Assembly (NCBI RefSeq): GCF_002902945.1
Contig: NZ_CP026101.1
Span: forward strand, 2,666,001-2,730,000
From: Paraburkholderia caribensis
Lineage (GTDB): Bacteria > Pseudomonadota > Gammaproteobacteria > Burkholderiales > Burkholderiaceae
Direction of reading: 5' to 3'
Length of the DNA stretch: 64,000 nucleotides
The notes beneath the pieces are model-generated. The model saw only the letters and a program-made list of their open reading frames with translations, did not search any database and was not told the DNA's origin. Below are positions 60,966 to 64,000 of the stretch, piece by piece; the stretch's first letter is position 1; each line of letters begins with the position of its first letter. A program made the position numbers and the translations under genes.

Positions 60966-62137
60966 TTCGTTTCCTTGCGTTCTGCTTGTCAACGCTACTG
61001 TGCGGGGCAGACGTTGGAGGGGCAGACGTTGGAGGTGCCGACTGGAATGCAACTGTGTGCTGTCCCGTCGACCGAAAGCGTAACTTACGTGACCAATTCA
61101 GCTGGGGCTGACGTATCACTTCAAGTGCACATTCGTGAATCAGGCAGACAAAAAATCACTAAAGTTAAAAAGAACAGCGCGCCCGGTCGGCTTCGTCGCG
61201 CGATCGCGAGATAGGGTTTGATATAGCGGATCGTTCACAGCATCCAATCTTTAATTGGAACTCCCGAGACTGGCCTAAAACTCTTTCAGGCGAGCATTGA
61301 TGAAACGACGGCCTCATACGACCGAAACTCGGATCTCCTATTTCGCACCCAATTCTTCTCAAAGTTCTAAACGGACCAACGTTTTTGCTTTGAAAAAAAC
61401 AATCCTCGCTTTTTGCAATCGTTCACCAAACCGGACATAAGCAACGCTGGTATTCTTGATCTGGAAATGGTCGATTAGAAAAGCGTTATTCGCGCCAAAA
61501 CGCTTTCATCCGCAGAATACAGGTGCGCCACGAGCGCGATTGGTAACGGTCACCATTGATCGCATAAGTGGATTTAAGACACCGTGCGATTAGCTTAGGA
61601 AAGTTTCAAAGCTGTTTCAAGGTAGACGACAACAGAACTTTGGTAATCTCAGGACCCATTGTTGCGACGTACCGTTACACGCCATCCTCGCATATGTCGC
61701 GGTCGATTAAGCAAATCACCGGACTTTGCTTCCGGTTGAAGTACATAGTGCACCTCCGAGGATTTTGCGTGGATTGCTGGACATCGCAATTACATACAAT
61801 AAGGATATCCAGGCATTGAGTGGAACGCCGAATGCATAAGCGCGCAGTACCCTGAGCAACTGACCGGCGGACTGGGCCATGCGGCCCTCCGCTCAGGCCT
61901 GAAGGCATATTGCACCACCCTGATACTGCCACGGACGCAAGAGCGTCGTCCCAATGGCAGTGTTGATCCGCTTAACGCCAATCCAGGGAATCTGGATCAC
62001 ACCACTTCGTGGCCGACCAAGGCCGAAGCCGCCGCGTAAGTCCGTGGCTTGTTCCTCGCATGGATTTTTCCGATCTTCTGGATAGTGGACGACACGGGTG
62101 AGCTTCCCTCGGTTTTTCACCTTCCACAGGTCCCGAG
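60966..62137. other. Lower-GC stretch without a recognisable gene
   Basis: 1.17 kb upstream of the protease gene. It must hold that operon's promoter, but I cannot place it. Two adjacent 15-bp copies of GGGCAGACGTTGGAG are at 61005-61034. Short frames on both strands show no family pattern. Confidence 0.5.
61005..61034 (+). repeat. Two tandem 15-bp units upstream of the protease gene
   Basis: GGGCAGACGTTGGAG occurs twice without spacing, 40 bp upstream of the protease start codon, so it lies in the promoter or leader region. Confidence 0.7.
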
Positions 62138-62353
62138 TTATGCAGCGGCATCCTTGGTCTGCTGAGCTTTGATCCAGTCTTGCAGAAACTGAACCGGCGG
62201 TACGAAGCCGAGCGACGAATGACGACGACTGCGGTTATAAAACACTTCCAAGTATTCAAACAAGTCTGCTGTCGCCTCCTGATGCGTCCGGTAGCGTGTC
62301 GCATGGACGCGCTCGTTTTTCAGGCTGTTAAAAAAGATTTCCGTCGGCGCGTT
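62138..62353 (-). pseudogene. IS3-family OrfB C-terminal remnant
   Basis: About 71 codons ending in TAA at 62138-62140 translate as NAPTEIFFNSLKNERVHATR, then YLEVFYNRSRRHSSLGFVPP and VQFLQDWIKAQ. This is the end of an IS3-type transposase after the last catalytic Glu region. The upstream part is missing, cut off about 60 bp before the next IS3 element. It differs from the adjacent intact IS3 gene, so it comes from another IS. Confidence 0.85.
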
Positions 62354-62453
62354 GACGCTCCTATGTCAAGCAACGTACGCCGAATCGGCCAGATCGGCCA
62401 GGATGAGCGGGTACGGTAATCCCCCCGCTTTTAACGCGAAGCAGAAGTAGAGA

Positions 62454-63254
62454 CTATGCCGCGGCCATCAGCCGCTGTTTCGGCGTGATGCCGCCAAGGC
62501 CCATGTTGGGGCGCTCGTGATTGTATTGCCACATCCATTCCGTTGCGAAGTGCTGCACGTGCGCCAGGTCATCCCAGTAGTACTGCGACAGCCACTCATA
62601 GCGTACCGTCCGATTGAAGCGCTCGACGTAGGCATTCTGCTGCGGCTTGCCAGGCTGGATGTAGTTCAACGCAATACCGTGCGCCGACGCCCATTGCGTG
62701 ATCGCGTCACTCAGGTACTCCGGACCGTTGTCGCACCTTATAGCCGCCGGTTTTCCCCGCCACTCGATGATCTGTTCCAACGCCCGTATGACACGGGCAG
62801 AGGGTAGCGAGAAGTCGATCTCGATTCCCAATGCCTCCCGATTGAAGTCGTCTATCACGTTGAGCAGCCGGATACTGCGACCGTCCTTCAGCTGGTCGTG
62901 CATGAAATCCATCGACCACACCGCATTCACCGACACCGGCACGACCAACGGCTCCGGGGCCTGCCGCACAAGCCGCTTACGCGGCTTGATGCGCAGATTC
63001 AGTTCGAGCTCGCGATAGATGCGATAAATCCGCTTGTGGTTCCACCTGAAGCCCTTCACGTTGCGCAGGTACAGGAAACACAGCCCGAATCCCCAGTTAC
63101 GGTGGTTGTCGGTCAGCCTCAGCAACCAGTCAGCGATCTGATCGTTCTCCGCATTGCGCTTTCGCTCATAGCGGAAACAGGTCTGGCTTACGCCAAATGC
63201 CTCGCATGCAAGCCGGATCGATACGCCTCGGCGTGCTACTGCGTCCCTGGCCAT
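62454..63254 (-). CDS. IS3-family transposase OrfB (DDE integrase domain)
   Basis: A 266-residue product as an independent frame; in life it is expected as an OrfAB fusion. The DDE acids are in WSMDFMHDQL, NVIDDFNREALGIEIDFS and NAYVERFNRTVR. HTH_21-type start IRLACEAFGVSQTCFRY. A -1 slip on the A7 run (63281-63287) joins orfA to this frame as KKRLRPSSRREMARDA. Looks intact and capable of moving. Confidence 0.93.
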   Translation of the reverse strand: MARDAVARRGVSIRLACEAFGVSQTCFRYERKRNAENDQIADWLLRLTDNHRNWGFGLCFLYLRNVKGFRWNHKRIYRIYRELELNLRIKPRKRLVRQAPEPLVVPVSVNAVWSMDFMHDQLKDGRSIRLLNVIDDFNREALGIEIDFSLPSARVIRALEQIIEWRGKPAAIRCDNGPEYLSDAITQWASAHGIALNYIQPGKPQQNAYVERFNRTVRYEWLSQYYWDDLAHVQHFATEWMWQYNHERPNMGLGGITPKQRLMAAA

Positions 63255-63274
63255 CTCGCGGCGAGAAGATGGCC

Positions 63275-63541
63275 TCAGTCTTTTTTTGCCAGTGCCTCCG
63301 CGACGATCTCAGCCTTGATCTTCTCTTCAACGTACATCTTGCGCAGTCGTGCGTTCTCAGCCTCCAGCTCCTTCATCCGCGCCATCAGCGACACGTCCAT
63401 GCCGCCGTACTTGCCGCGCCAGTTGTAGAAGGTCGCCGTGCTGATCCCCAGCTCCCGGCAAATCTCCGGTACCGCCAGCCCGGATTCCGCCCGCTTGAGC
63501 GCATCCATGATCTGGCTATCCGTGAACTTCGACTTCTTCAT
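63275..63541 (-). CDS. IS3-family OrfA (helix-turn-helix and leucine zipper)
   Basis: An 88-residue protein (MKKSKFTDSQIMDALKRAES) with the HTH EICRELGISTATFYNWR and a C-terminal leucine zipper (MARMKELEAENARLRKMYVE). It ends just after the slippery A7G, where part of the ribosomes should shift -1 into orfB. Confidence 0.93.
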   Translation of the reverse strand: MKKSKFTDSQIMDALKRAESGLAVPEICRELGISTATFYNWRGKYGGMDVSLMARMKELEAENARLRKMYVEEKIKAEIVAEALAKKD

Positions 63542-63605
63542 TGCGTAGAACTCCCTTTGCTGGAAATTCTACTTCTGATCCCGCTTACCGGACGGGGGCA
63601 TTACC

Positions 63606-64000
63606 ATAGATCATCGCAACGTGACCCGAGTGCGATTTGCGCGCGACGCAGCGCATCGTTCAGGAATGCCTCGATGTCGTCGCCTCTGATCACCGTCTGG
63701 CTCTGCACACCGCCTGCGCACGCTTCTCATGCGGTTGACCCTGATCGACCCGGATGAGACACTCACAATTCCAGATTCGATTGACCGCTCTTGCACTGAA
63801 ACCGGAAGCTGCTCCTCGAAGCTTCGATTTACTGCTGCTTCGTGACCTATCTCACAGGCGCAATTGAACTGATCCCGAGAGATCACGCTGTCGTCGCTAA
63901 GAAACACGTCCGCAGACGAACGCCGAAACGTAGTTCGGCGTAGGATGACCTCCGACCCCAACTCCGCGTTGTGGAAGAAAGTTGCCTTCAGGGAAGGCAC
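63606..64000 (-). pseudogene. Possible truncated gene cut by the IS3 element
   Basis: Next to the IS, one minus-strand frame reads VQSQTVIRGDDIEAFLNDAL then RRAQIALGSRCDDLW and stops at the TAA formed by the IS end, which looks like the tail of a real protein. The same frame is closed by TGA about 20 bases upstream of that. A different frame (63611-64000) is open to the window edge but has arginine-rich shadow-like composition in its second half. A frameshifted, truncated gene is possible; I recognise no family. Confidence 0.25.

Larger units (their letters stand above)
62415..63605 (-). mobile_element. IS3-family insertion sequence
   Basis: A 1191-bp unit with inverted ends GGTAATCCCCCCGC (62415) and, on the other strand, GGTAATGCCCCCGTC (from 63605), plus an inner shared CAGAAGTAG. 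It carries orfA and orfB in overlapping frames with a slippery A7G, as in IS3 elements. I could not see a clear target duplication. Confidence 0.8.

Noticed and set aside
61568..62120. Short frames on both strands between the protease gene and the IS3 remnant
   Set aside because: No family-like features and conflicting overlaps. Left as unassigned accessory DNA.

Overview
The window reads as a chromosomal segment of a betaproteobacterium of the Burkholderiaceae, most likely Paraburkholderia or Caballeronia. GC is high, third codon positions are strongly G/C, and the families (DUF2486, DUF2844/DUF3443, PenA-like beta-lactamase, urt-ure cluster, cys cluster with DUF934) fit that group. The genus is an inference from gene content, not from a marker gene.

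Positions 1-48.5 kb are core-like. In order: partial lgt; a LysR regulator divergent from ilvD; a small cytochrome c; DUF2486, holC and pepA on the minus strand; lptF-lptG-cbiX; a class A beta-lactamase; a minus-strand sulfate assimilation operon (cysI, DUF934, APS reductase cysH, cysD, cysN, siroheme methyltransferase) with cysB divergent; an orphan amino-acid-type binding protein; a TPR/glycosyltransferase-like protein; a minus-strand sugar or polyol operon (LacI regulator, ABC ATPase, permease, binding protein, isomerase/epimerase, Gfo/Idh dehydrogenase); a pcm-like methyltransferase with a rhodanese; a DUF2844-DUF3443 pair; and a nitrogen block of urtABCDE (urea uptake) and ureD, a family-3 binding protein, ureABC, an IS200/IS605 element, ureE, ureF, ureG. 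Two good sigma-54 sites (before urtA and before the binding protein) tie that block to nitrogen control.

Three copies of a ~660-bp near-palindromic element lie at 9.8, 25.5 and 39.0 kb. Each has two identical 81-bp hairpin boxes in inverted orientation and a 139-bp core bounded by 28-bp inverted repeats. Two copies sit inside operons (permease/binding protein; urtD/urtE). Copy 3 is inverted relative to copies 1 and 2. The flanking DNA, including coding DNA, is G+T-rich on the left and A+C-rich on the right of each copy. A fourth locus after ureG (48.48 kb) keeps only the left flank, and accessory DNA starts there.

From 48.5 kb to the end the DNA is accessory: lower GC, weak coding density, IS1182, IS6 and IS3 elements or remnants, an AhpD-like protein divergent from a MocR regulator, and a two-gene unit that is the most unusual content of the window. 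One gene encodes an astacin-like zinc protease whose catalytic domain is split by an inserted seven-repeat module and followed by a second seven-repeat module. The next encodes a protein made of seven different W-motif repeats. All three modules look like seven-bladed lectin-type beta-propellers, and neither protein has a recognisable signal peptide.
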